From: Prorocentrum cordatum
Taxonomy: Eukaryota; Sar; Dinophyceae; Prorocentrales; Prorocentraceae
Reading direction: 5' to 3'
Length of the DNA: 35,374 nucleotides
NCBI GenBank assembly: GCA_963575745.1
Contig: CAUYUJ010018066.1
Span: 180,001 to 215,374 of the forward strand
Positions 10,735 to 19,291 of the stretch are shown piece by piece. A program made the position numbers and the translations under genes. The notes beneath the pieces were generated by a model. It saw nothing but the letters and a program-made list of their open reading frames with translations. It searched no databases and was not told the DNA's origin. The number at the start of each line of letters is the position of its first letter. The first letter of the stretch is position 1.

Positions 10735-12655
10735 ATGAATTCGTCCGACCCAGTTCCAGCTGCGAGCGAAGTCCCGTCTGACCTTGTAGAGGCCCCCCCT
10801 GGCGAGAACGAGCAAGATGCAGCGGGTCAATCCGACTCCCGCGGTGGTCCTCCCACCGCCCCCGCCCCCTCCGCTGCCCCTACCTTTGCGCTCTCGCCCG
10901 GCCGTTGGCATTTGGCTCGAGCCCGTCCAGGCTTCCACACGCGCGCTCTTGATCGAGTCTGGGCACCCATCCGCGACTCGCTTTCATTCGTTGTTGGGGG
11001 AGCTCGCGTTCGCAGCGCAAGAAGCGCTTTTTCTGCTTGTATTGCTGCGGTCGAGGCGGCGCATCATGAGTACGCGGGCGCGGGCGAAGTCTGGCGGGCG
11101 GGCCAACCCGCGCGTTGCGACGGCCCGCCCACGCGGGTCGAGAGGGCGCACCACTCCCAGCATCATCAAGACATGCCGCTCAAGAGTGCGACGGCTAACT
11201 TGTGGGAGAGAATGCACGTTGCACTGGATCAAATGAGCAGGCGTGGACGTCGAGGCAATGGTGCTGCGCAACTTCGGGAGCTAGCTCAGGCCGGCTCTCA
11301 GTTGGGCTCTCAGGCGCCTGACGGAGTACGCATGTGTGTCAGAGCTGGCCCTTCGGCTATGTCGTGGGCAGCGCGGCAACAGCTTCGACGGGACCTCGCC
11401 CGGGCACCTTGGCAGCAAATGGATAATTTATCCGCGGGGGCAGCTGCCGCTGCGGGCAGAGCGCGGGATCGCGCAGTCTCGGCCCCAATGGCCGATTTCA
11501 AATCTTGGATTGTCGACGACTCCACCGCGGATCGGCAAACATTGCGGGCGTCGAAAGAGGTCAAGAGCAGGGGCGAGGTTCGGGATATCTGCGACGCCAT
11601 CCATAACCGAGCGCGCATGGAACCCCCCACGCCCTTAGACGCGGGCGACCTCCGACGGGCACTCCACGCCATGAAAGCACCGGCAGGACAAGGGATCGAC
11701 CGCTTGTTCTTGCTCGACCTAGAGCGACTCTCAGATGAAGCACTGACTGAGTTGGCACAACTCTTCAACATGTTCGACGAGTGCCGCTGGCCTTGGCAGT
11801 TGATGGGGGCCTCAGGCAGACTGTTGCCAAAGAAGACGGAGGGGCAGTATCGTGTAATCGGCTTGGCGCGTGCACTGTGCAGGGTGTGGTCCTTGGCGCG
11901 AAAGTCTATCGTCCAGGCGCGGCTTCAGGCTAATCCACCGGCCTGAGATGTAGCGGTCAAAGGGAACTCGTCTCAAGGAAGCTTCCATGCGAGCCTTGGG
12001 CGACGAGCTTTCCGCCAGGCTCAAGATGTCGAACGACCACGCGCCTGCCGACGTTCAGAGCTTCTACGATATTATGGTGTGGGGCACCTAGGTAAAGCGT
12101 GCTTTCAGATCAGGATTCCCAACTGCGATGCTGGGTTAAGGGTTGCAGATGTGCGCAGCCCCGAAGATGCCGGATCAAGGTGACGCGGCGTCGCTACCTT
12201 TCCAGGCCACGACGAGCATCACGCAGGGCTTACGATCAGGCACGCGCTCTGCGCGGTGCGTCACCAGCCTCGTCATGGAGCGCTTGACGGTGGCTCGCCC
12301 AGCCCTATCAGAACGTCTGTGGATCGACGATTTGTCTCAGACGGTTGCTGGATCGACTCAGTTTGTGCGCGAATCTCTTATGGATGGGGCCGCAGCAATT
12401 CACGACGTGCTCGAGGGCGTAGGTTTGCAATTGGCTCCTAAGAGCGCCATTGCATGCTATTCCACGCAGGGCACCAAGCCCATTGTGGGTGAGTTACGCC
12501 GTCGTGGAGTGACTGTGCAGTGCGTCCAACAGCTGACGTACCTCAGTGTTGATATGAGTTGTGGCAAGCGACTGGCCAGGTCTACTCGGATCAAGCACGT
12601 GGCCACCACCAAGAGACAACATCATTTTGAAGAAGTATGCTGGCGCGCCGCGTAG
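10735..12655 (+). pseudogene. LINE-B reverse transcriptase
   Basis: The 403-residue frame 10735-11946 ends in the RT N-terminus: LRRALHAMKAPAGQGIDRL, then LLPKKTEGQYRVIGLARALC, the fingers motif. A TGA at 11944 stops it. Continuing pieces are in other frames: VKGNSS, then SFYDIMVW near 12060 (first palm Asp region), then 12143-12655 with ITQGLRSGTRSARCVTS, LWIDDLSQTVAGS (the xxDD active site) and QLAPKSAIACY, the thumb. The order and spacing are those of a LINE RT. Both Asp of the active site are kept, but stops and frame changes mean it is not functional. LINE-A has RGDD at the same place. Confidence 0.85.
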
Positions 12656-13505
12656 ATTCCGAGCGCCGAAGAAGATTGAATTGGCGGTCCCTCAGGCGGG
12701 GGCCCGTCATGGACACCAAGTTCTGGGTCTTCCTGCCACCGCGCCGCTGGATCTACAACGGCGGCTGGGGGCTGTTTCAGTGCGTCGCCGAAGCCGATGC
12801 TTGGCGACGCTGCTGGGCCTGAGGGCACCTGGGGCCGACCCAGGCTACGCCCAACCTCGGCAGTGCCTGGAGCAGTGGACGCGGTGCTGGTTAGAGCTCC
12901 CACGCGCGCGGGGCCCTATCTCTCGTGCGTGGGCATCCGTGGTGCAGCAGTTCAGTGAACTCCCTCCTCAGCATATGTGGCGTCACGTGCGAGGCCCTCT
13001 CATAGCTGTCATCAACTATATGGGCAGTGCTGGATGGGAAATGCCTCAAGCAACCGCATGGTTTCCACCGTGCGAGGAGGGAGCGACGGGAGATTGATAG
13101 TGGGTTGATTCGGTTGAGTTTCTCGCAATCGATCAGGCGCGGGATTCGATTGACAGGTTCACTCAGTCGTTGCAGGACCGCCTTTGGACAGAGGCTGCTC
13201 TTACCTCGTACTGCGGAGGCGGAGTGGATACTGGCATCGGCAATTTTAGCATGCGTCGGCGTCTGTATCAGCTCGAAGGCACCCCTGGCCATGGGCGGCA
13301 GCTCAGCGAGCTGATGATGGCGACCGCCGTTCGGCGGATCGTGGACAGAAGAAAAGAAAAAGGGTGGGCAAACATTGAAACCCTTGATCTGTGTAGAGGT
13401 GCGGCAAGGCTCTGGGAACTCCCCTTCGCCGCGCGTGGGAGTGCAAGTGTAATCGCGATTCGCCTGTATCCGATGCGCCCGGTAAGTTTGTCGCCGAAGC
13501 CTTAG
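12656..13505 (+). pseudogene. LINE-B connection segment
   Basis: Frame 12561-13097 includes ISRAWASVVQQFSELPPQHM and RGPLIAVINYMGSAGWEMP, which lines up with LINE-A's AAWPRIVSQFRQLAARQ and RGPVSAVVAYLLEFGWDP. After a stop, 13170-13505 encodes LTSYCGGGVDTGIGNFSMRR, typical of the stretch between RT and RNase H in this kind of element. A Cys/His tail like that of LINE-A was not found. No catalytic function is expected. A frame change near 13097-13170 breaks the segment. Confidence 0.6.
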
Positions 13506-13589
13506 CCCAAGCTAACAGTTGTAAGCGCTACTGTGTTAGGGGTCTTATACCCACCAGTAACTCGGTCTCTGTAGATCCCCCGTGTAACG

Positions 13590-14180
13590 ATGAATGTTGG
13601 GTCAGGAGCCACCCGGATGATGAGTTCCTTGATTTGCATTCCGGGGTCGGCACTCTCCCCCTCCTGCCCCCCCTGTTCGGAGACTCGTCTGGGGGGAGAA
13701 GACACCCGTGACCCCAGGCTCCGTCGGGTCGGAGTGTAACAGCCCACGGCAGCCCCGAAAGCCCGACATTAGTATTGGTTATGGCCCATTGCCTGGTCGG
13801 CACCAGTCCGCTCCCAGGGGTGAGCTGTTCTGTTTAGTTGGCGCGGTGGCCCGGTCCAGGGGCCCGACGGCCTTTGTCACGCCCGTCGTGGTTTTTGGGC
13901 TAATATATTTTTGGGCCCAAAGGGGCCGAAAGCCGATTTGCGGCGGAAGCTTGGAGAAGTCATTCAGGCGACGGACCGTCACACTGGTGATTTCGCTGCG
14001 CCCCAGGCCCCCTCCCACTCAAGGCTGAGGAGGTTGTTGTGCGCAATCTGTCTGACCCCCTCGCTGCAGGCAGCACTTTTGTGGACCGCTCGGCAGGGGC
14101 CGCTGCTAAATCCTTCGGGGCCCCGCGTGCGCAGCGCGCCCGCGTGCTCCAGGTCGAGGCCGACGTGCGGCTGATCAGGG
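13590..14180 (+). pseudogene. LINE-B RNase H-like segment
   Basis: Blocks of an RNase HI domain lie across several frames. DSSGG at 13681 passes, after a one-base slip in a G6 run, into EDTRDPRLRRVGV, parallel to LINE-A's GGENSRDPELRR. Next is LPGRHQSAPRGELFCLVGAV (13790-13850), with the Glu kept, then SRGPTAFVTP with the usual Asp replaced by Pro, then KLGEVIQATDRHTGDF, then GSTFVDRSAGAAA near 14080 as the last Asp block. Order and spacing are those of LINE RNase H. Frame changes and the lost Asp make it inactive. Sequence from 14130 to 14230 ends in a basic helix-like stretch (VRLIRERQDHLGG) just before the minisatellite. Confidence 0.65.
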
Positions 14181-14231
14181 AGCGGCAGGACCACTTAGGA
14201 GGCGATCAAGGCCGAGGGCATGTGATTATTT

Positions 14232-14645
14232 CACGGTGCCCGGGCCCGTGCCCGGGTGCCCGGGCCGAGCCCGGGCGCCCGGATGCCCGGGTGCCCGGCT
14301 GCCCGGGCGATGCCCGCATGCCCAACTGCCTGAAGCCTGGCCCCGCTCGGGTGCCTGCGTGCTGGAATGCCTGGATGCCCGGGTGCCCGGATGCCCGGGC
14401 CCGCGCCCGCGGGGCCTTGCCCGGGCGCCTGAATGCCCGGGTGCCCGGGTGCCCGGGCGATGCATGTGCCGGAGGCCCGCGCCCGCTCAGGTGCCCGTGT
14501 GCCCGGATGCCCGGATGCCCGGGTGCCCGGGTGCCCGGGCCCGTGCCTGGGTGCCCGGGCCGTGCCCGGGTGCCCGGGTGCCCGTGTGCCCGGGTGCCCG
14601 GATGCCCGGGTGCCGGGGTGCCCGGGTGCCCGGGTGCCTGCCCTG
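14232..14645. repeat. GCCCGGGT 8-bp minisatellite, array 1
   Basis: Tandem 8-bp units GCCCGG(G/A)(T/C) on the + strand, with diverged interruptions. One, around 14325-14425 (CTGAAGCCTGGCCCCGCTCG, then a GGGGCCTTGCCC stretch), is also present in array 2 (about 25455-25550), so the arrays are related beyond the unit. Because 8 is not a multiple of 3 and the unit lacks stops, long frames of the PGCPDARV type are open in all phases; they are not genes. The array begins where LINE-B ends and stops at the CTAATTAG array. Confidence 0.95.
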
Positions 14646-14650
14646 TCCTG

Positions 14651-14765
14651 CCTATCTGCGCTAATTAGCTATATACGCTAATCGTATGCGCTAATTAGTA
14701 CTGATTCGCTCTTACATGAGTAGCGCTGACTCCGCTCTAATTAGGGCTGACGGTTAGCGTTGGTT
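14651..14765. repeat. CTAATTAG palindromic array, left
   Basis: Several copies of GCGCTAATTAG-like palindromes between AT-rich spacers, starting with CCTATCTGCGCTAATTAG at 14651-14668, directly after the minisatellite. Later copies lie near 14680, 14690 and 14737, the last embedded in CTCTAATTAGGGCTGAC. The opening 18-mer recurs inverted (17/18) at 24964-24981, at the far side of the four-gene block. It may be a terminal or subterminal repeat of a large element; see findings. Confidence 0.8.
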
Positions 14766-14897
14766 CTGGCTAGTTCCATGGGGATCGCGCATCATGCATG
14801 CGTCTGTGAGCACAGCCATGATGTTGGTATATCGTTTGCTGTTGTATTTCTCCTCGCCCCCCCCCCCTTCGCCGCCCGCCCCACCTCCTCGCTTTCC

Positions 14898-14914
14898 AAA
14901 AAATCGCCTCAGGC
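14898..14914 (+). other. A-tract plus GC hairpin motif, copy 1
   Basis: A6 followed by TC and the short inverted repeat GCCTCAGGC. It lies ~140 nt upstream of the first gene. Four further copies of the pattern (A6-8, 2-4 nt, GC stem) occur at 16688, 17044, 22140 and 24517, all between or at the ends of the genes of this block. Confidence 0.5.
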
Positions 14915-15038
14915 TGCAAGTTGACGCATGTATCAGCAACAATCGCTAGCCCCCCTCAGCAGGGCAGCATCGCGCCCGCTGTCCGCAGGCATTGCGGCTC
15001 GAGGACCACCGCGCGTGCAGCGTTTTCGGTTCACCGCC

Positions 15039-16403
15039 ATGCCCCGCGCGAGGTGCGAGCTCTCGGACCATGACCTGCAGGCCATCGTGCTCGAGCACGT
15101 CGCCGAGATCGAGGCGATGAAGACGGAGCAGGGCGATGCAGAGTACACAATCAAGAACAACATGGGCTTGATGGGGTCTCTGATGAGCGTCGCCCGCAGG
15201 GTGGGTCACGTGCCGCTCACCAAGGCTATCTTGGCCAAGACGGTGCTCGCGAAGGAGCAGGCGCAGAAGCACGGGAAAGCGATTTCGTACGCTGTGAGTT
15301 ACGTGTGCGCCAAGGAGCGCAACATGGAGCTTCCCCCCATGTCAGGATCCTTCTGCACAAAGCGAGTCATCTGCCAGCGCCATCACCATCCCCTGAGTCA
15401 TCGCCAGATGGTCGGCGCGTCTTTGCCGCAGCAGCACCTGCGAGATCCTCGTCGCGCACGGACATCTACAGCGCGCACGGGCGCGGCTCGCCGCGCAGGC
15501 TCGTGACCAGGACGCCCGAGAAGAAGAAGGGGACGCCGGCCTGCGTGGACTTGGTCGACTCGCCACCAACAGTGGACTTGCTGTCGCCAGGTGCGTGTCC
15601 GTCGGCGCACGTGCAGGAGCGCTGCATATGTATATTCATGTGTGTACACTGTGCACATGTATGTTCATGTTCTTATGCACGTGTATGTTCATGTTTATGT
15701 TTATGCAACTGTTCGCGTGCGTGCACAGGGCGCGCGCGCGCCCGTTGTATTCCGCCAGGACACATCCACGTTGAAGGGGCACGTGGACTATGATGCCCTC
15801 GTGTACGTTATCGAGGACGCTTCGGGGAGGCGCGAGTACCCTGTGGCGCGCGGCGACAGAGGCTTCTGCATGGCGGACCTCGGAGGCGGCGAGATGGCCC
15901 ACGTGTACACAGAGATGCCGAATCTCCTGCTCGAGGAGAAGGAGAAGATGCTGGCCAAGCGGGCTTCCAGGGATAAAGCCAAGGCGGCCGCCAAGGCGAG
16001 GCCACGCGACGAGGAGTACGATGTCGAGGATTTGCAGGAGTAGGGGGCGCCTGCGGCCGAGGCGCCCAAGGCCGAGCCCAAGCCCAAGGCCAAGGCCAAG
16101 TGCAAGGCCAAGGCCGAGTGCAAGAAGAAAACAATGAAGACTGCGTTGAAAAGGCCAGCTGGCTACGGCACCCACTACGTGGAGATGTTCTACAAGGCGT
16201 CCAGGAGCATCGCCGTGCGCCAGAAGTTCGAGCCGAAGCGGCAGGTGGCATCCAGCGGGGGCTCCCGCTACAAGGGCTGCGACGTGGATGCCACGCGGGC
16301 CGTCGGCCGCGAAGCAGTGGCCTTGATGGGCAAGGGCAAGCTTGACGAGGAGGGCGCAGCGTCGTGGATGACCAGGAGGCTGACAGAGAAGTTCGGGAAG
16401 TGA
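15039..16403 (+). CDS. Lys/Ala-rich protein of unknown function, multi-exon, interrupted by TAG
   Basis: Function not recognised. The first exon is open from 15039 (MPRARCELSDHDLQ; an in-frame Met at 14928 is possible) and encodes a helical segment with YTIKNNMGLMGSLMSVARR. The frame changes between 15300 and 15420; a GA-AG intron 15346-15407 would fit. Exon 2 is Ser/Arg/Pro-rich. A second intron, 15617-15728 (AG|GA...AG|GG, 112 nt, with GTATGTTCATG-like repeats), restores frame to exon 3: DTSTLKGHVDYDALVYVIED, then MPNLLLEEKEKML. An in-frame TAG at 16041 follows DVEDLQE, yet the same frame goes on with a (KA)-rich linker and a compact C-terminal module (YVEMFYKASRSIAVRQKF...) to TGA at 16401. 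Without the TAG it is 396 residues. Either the gene is broken, or TAG is removed or read through. Splice sites are inference. Confidence 0.6.
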
Positions 16404-16469
16404 GGGCGCGCTTGCTAGCCAAAGTGTGAAGCGCCAGTAGATCGCATCATATATGTTGCGCTCGAAGCG

Positions 16470-16605
16470 CCGCGGTTAATTTTCTCCCGGTTAATTTTCT
16501 CCTGCCTCGGTGAGCCGGCAGAGCCCCTCGGCGTTAATGTTATCCTGGTTAATTTTCTCCTGGCTCGGTGAGCCGACAACCGCGTTAATTTTCTCCTGGT
16601 CCGTG
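16470..16605. repeat. GGTTAATTTTCTCC short tandem repeats
   Basis: Five copies of (G)GTTAATTTTCTCC or close variants at about 16474, 16489, 16533 (variant GTTAATGTTATCC), 16548 and 16583. Two are followed by TG(C/G)CTCGGTGAGCCG, forming a larger unit of ~60 nt. The array lies 70-200 nt downstream of the first gene's stop. Role unknown; possibly 3' untranslated or a degraded insertion. Confidence 0.8.
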
Positions 16606-16687
16606 CGTTCTCTCTTCGCGCGCAGCAGGCCACGCACGAGTATCGCGCGACGTGGCCGACGTGCATCTCGCGAAAAAAGTGCTCTCT

Positions 16688-16728
16688 AAAAAAAAGGGTC
16701 TCCTGTGCAGGAGGCTGACTCTTTTTTT
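16688..16728 (+). other. A-tract plus hairpin motif, copy 2
   Basis: A8, then GGGT, then the inverted repeat CTCCTGTGCAGGAG (16700-16713), then GCTGACTC and T7. The A8 and T7 could pair too, giving a longer interrupted stem. It is ~285 nt after the first gene and is followed within 10 nt by a TC microsatellite. It looks like a bacterial-type terminator, but nothing is known to support that reading in a dinoflagellate. Confidence 0.55.
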
Positions 16729-16732
16729 GTTA

Positions 16733-16735
<3 letters not shown>

Positions 16736-16802
<67 letters not shown>

Positions 16803-16847
16803 CATATGGTTTCTCTCTCTCTCTCTCTTTCTCTCTTCTCTCTCTCC

Positions 16848-16890
<43 letters not shown>

Positions 16891-16900
16891 CCTTCCCCTC
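16736..16900. repeat. TC and AT microsatellites
   Basis: (TC)n at 16736-16784, (TA)n at 16785-16802, and (TC)n again with TTTC interruptions to about 16890. Leu/Ser-rich and Arg/Glu-rich frames across it are artefacts. Pyrimidine-rich sequence continues, less regularly, to 17040. The A-tract hairpin motif lies on both sides (16688 and 17044). Confidence 0.95.
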
Positions 16901-17043
16901 TTCTTCTTTTTCTATATGTGTATGTATTTCTACATGTCCTTCTCTTGGTACACGCCCCCTCTCTCTATCGTTCTCTCTCCCTGTCTCTCCTCCCTCTCCG
17001 CCCCCCCCCCATCTCTCCCCTCCCTCCCCTTCCATTTCCTCAG

Positions 17044-17070
17044 AAAAAAATAGCCTCCTGCGTGGGGGGC
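17044..17070 (+). other. A-tract plus GC hairpin motif, copy 3
   Basis: A7, TA, then GCCTCC-TGCGT-GGGGGGC, an imperfect stem-loop. It ends the pyrimidine-rich region. From 17071 to 17390 no gene or clear repeat was recognised. Confidence 0.45.
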
Positions 17071-17394
17071 CGCGACGCTGGGGCGCCGCGCCTTGCGGTG
17101 AGGCGATCGCGCCTGGCTGGCCACAACAGATTGCCATAGCGCTGGTGCGGTCTGGCCCCCCCCCCCCCTCCCCTCCTCGGGGCTTGCGTCTGGCTGGTTC
17201 CTTTCTCGTGAAGTCGGGCTCCGCGTTTGCGTCGGTTCGCGGCTCGGCTGGCGCGTCTCGTTCGCGGCTGCTTCGTTTTTGGCGGACGGTCTCCTTCGTT
17301 TTCGATGCTCGGTTTCGGTAACCGTTGGTCTAGTGTGTAGGTGTGCATGGGTTTGTGCATAGAGCAATAGAAATATTAAAAATAGCAGATATAT

Positions 17395-17530
17395 AGATCG
17401 ATTGATTGATAGATATGTTGGTAGATTGATCGGTAGATTGATTGATGCAATCAATCAATCGACCTGCCAATCCTTAAGGATTGGCAGGTTGATTGGTTGA
17501 TTGGTCGTCTGATTTATTGACTGATAGACT
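17395..17530. repeat. GATT/GATA repeats with a 26-bp perfect palindrome
   Basis: GATTGATTGATAGA-like tetranucleotide repeats (17400-17460) switch to CAATCAATC just before a perfect 26-bp palindrome at 17463-17488, centred on CCTTAAGG. After it the sequence returns to TTGATTGG repeats. The flanking repeats are themselves roughly complementary, so the arms extend imperfectly to ~50 nt. This could form a cruciform or mark a fold-back or inversion junction. Confidence 0.85.
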
Positions 17531-17820
17531 GGTGGATTGACCTGCTTTGCCTCGAACAATTTTGACAACAAGTTTTGTCGCGCAGCCACGCCGACTGCAA
17601 GGTGCCAGACGAGTGGCGACCTTTCGAGTTGCTTTCTCGACGACTTCCGCGGCGCAGATGGCGCTGCTCGCCTTGCTCTCGGCAGTGGCGGCGTTGCTGC
17701 CGTCTCCGGAGGAGGGGCAGGGCATGGGCGGCATTGGCAGGGGCAGCAGCGGCAGCGAAAGTAGCCGTAGCAGAGATGTTGGCAGGGGTAGCAGTAGCAG
17801 TAGCAGCGCAGGTTTTGAGA

Positions 17821-19244
17821 ATGCACGCGCGCGCGGGCCAGGCGATGATGATGGCAGCTGCGCCTGGAGGCGACGCTCCGCCACCAGGAGGAGGCGACGA
17901 CCGAGGGGACACGCGCCCTGATTTCCAGGAGGGGCCAGGCGAGGAGGAGGAGGAGATGGAGTACGACGAGGTGCACTGGCTCATCTCCCAGAGCGACGGC
18001 TGGCAGCAGACAGAGAAGGGCCGAGCTTGGGCGGGGCAGCCCATGCGCATGTTTCTTCGGAACGGGCCAAAGCACTGCAATAAATGCAGCTGTTTCGCTC
18101 ATATGGGAGGCGGGGTTGGCTGCGTGCCTCCGCAGTGCCAAGCGGATCAACAGCGCGCCTACATGGAGGGCGCCGCGGATTCCCACGGCAGCATTCCAGC
18201 GGTGATGTATCCTGCAGCGCATTGTCGGCAGACTGGTCGGACCACCACCATTGAGCTAGATGCCATGTCAACGAACGGGAGCAACGCGCGGCCCTGGAAG
18301 CATATCAAACGCAGGAAGCAGAACAAGGGCCAGGCGCGCGGCAGGCCATTGGGCCCGCCAGACAATTTGATCTCATTTGCAGGAGAGCTGATTGGGCAAC
18401 GGAGTGGAGAGTCGGAAATGCAGGATTGAGGCGGAGAAGGGGAGCAAGGAAGGAAGGAAGGGAAGGGTGACCAAGAACGAGGAGTAGTGATAGAGAGAGG
18501 CGGTGAGACAGAGAGAGCGAGAGAGAGAGAGAGAGAGGTAACGAAAGAGAGAAACAGAGAAAGAGACAGAGAGAGCGAGCGCGCCCGCCCCCCCGCCGCA
18601 GGTGGATCTCGTCGATGAAGGCGATGGAGGGGCGCGAAGTGTTTTCTGCTGAACAGCTGGCCCCGCAGGAATGGCTAGAGCCTCCGCAAGCAGAGCAGCC
18701 AGCCCCCGATCCCGTTCCGAAGCCGACGGGGGCGGCAGCTTCGGACCCAGGGGCGATCATGCAGCAGCTGCAGCAGCTTCAGATGCAACAGATGCAGCAT
18801 TTTCAGATGCAGCAGCTTCAGCAGATGCAGCAGCAGATGGCAGCAGCAGCGCCGCTCGCACCGCCGATCCCGACCCCGCCAGCAGCACCGCCCCCATTGG
18901 TGGCAGCGCCAGTTGCGGGACAGCAGCAGTTTCCACCAGTAGCGCCAATCGCTCCTCTCATTCTTCCGCCGTTGCCAGTGATCGAGTCGAGCGACGGGCT
19001 TCGCGCTGGAGCGAAATCAGGTTCTGCCGTGAAGCACGAAACCCATGCCGACGCCGACGAGAATTGCACCATCGTCGGAGGTTGCCTCCGTTTCCCCAGC
19101 AACGTCAAGCAGCCCTCAGACGAAGATAACGAACACGGCGGCAGCGGGAGCGGATCAGCGCCGTCCCGTAGGCGGCTCAAGGACAAGAGTGACGCCGCCA
19201 ATTACGATGCGCCACGCCCCAAGAAGAAACCGAGGAAGGAGTGA
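17821..19244 (+). CDS. Cys-motif, acidic and Gln-rich protein of unknown function (two exons)
   Basis: Function not recognised. The frame is open from 17575, but before 17821 the residues are Arg/Ala-rich low complexity, so Met at 17821 is the chosen start. Exon 1 has an acidic stretch (GPGEEEEEMEYDEVHWLIS), then RNGPKHCNKCSCFAHMGG followed by CVPPQC, a possible metal-binding cluster. The second open stretch, from 18615, has a Gln/Met-rich segment (MQQLQQLQMQQMQHFQMQQL), a Pro/Ala region and a basic C-terminus (APRPKKKPRKE), a likely nuclear localisation signal. A GC-AG intron 18345-18601, AG|GC...AG|G, joins them in frame (RGR-WISSMKAMEG; 388 residues) and removes the GA microsatellite. Splicing is inference. 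The Gln-rich and NLS features suggest a nuclear regulatory or DNA-associated protein. Confidence 0.6.
18480..18582. repeat. GA microsatellite in predicted intron
   Basis: (GA)n with GAGAC and GAAA interruptions. It lies inside the predicted intron of the Cys/Gln-rich gene, between GGAAGGAAGG repeats (18448-18470) and a C-rich stretch before the proposed acceptor CCGCAG|G. Confidence 0.9.
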
Positions 19245-19270
19245 GAGCTTCCATGTCCGTTTGCACTGAA

Positions 19271-19291
19271 TCAAGGGGGCGCGCCCCTTGA
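19271..19291. other. GC-rich hairpin 27 nt after the gene stop
   Basis: TCAAGGGG-GCGCG-CCCCTTGA forms a perfect 8-bp stem, with further pairing possible in the loop. It lies 27 nt after the TGA at 19242-19244. It could be a 3' UTR element; no T-run follows. Confidence 0.5.

Larger units (their letters stand above)
7690..14230 (+). mobile_element. LINE-B: decayed non-LTR retrotransposon (APE type with RNase H)
   Basis: Same order and strand as LINE-A: C-rich tract (7806-7862), Cys motif (near 8080), coiled-coil/ORF1-like part (8400-9230), endonuclease with GDFN (9395-10116), low-complexity linker (10320-10730), reverse transcriptase (10735-12655), connection (12655-13500) and RNase H (13590-14180). 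Many stops and frame changes show decay. Its 3' side runs straight into GCCCGGGT minisatellite at 14232. Protein blocks resemble LINE-A in order and key motifs but differ at most other positions, so the pair is not a recent tandem duplication. The 5' limit is estimated from where LINE-A-like sequence ends. Confidence 0.8.

Noticed and set aside
14236-14664. Open frames of the PGCPDARV type
   Set aside because: The 8-bp unit has no stop in any phase, so both strands read open in several frames. The same holds at 24925-25839 and 28335-28883.
15591-15728. GT-AG intron starting at 15591
   Set aside because: It leaves the downstream frame one base off; the GA donor at 15617 with the acceptor at 15728 restores it.
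16688-16728. Bacterial rho-independent terminator
   Set aside because: It has a stem and T7, but the window is eukaryotic; kept only as a hairpin motif.
16652-17139. Leu/Ser-rich frames
   Set aside because: Translation of TC microsatellite.
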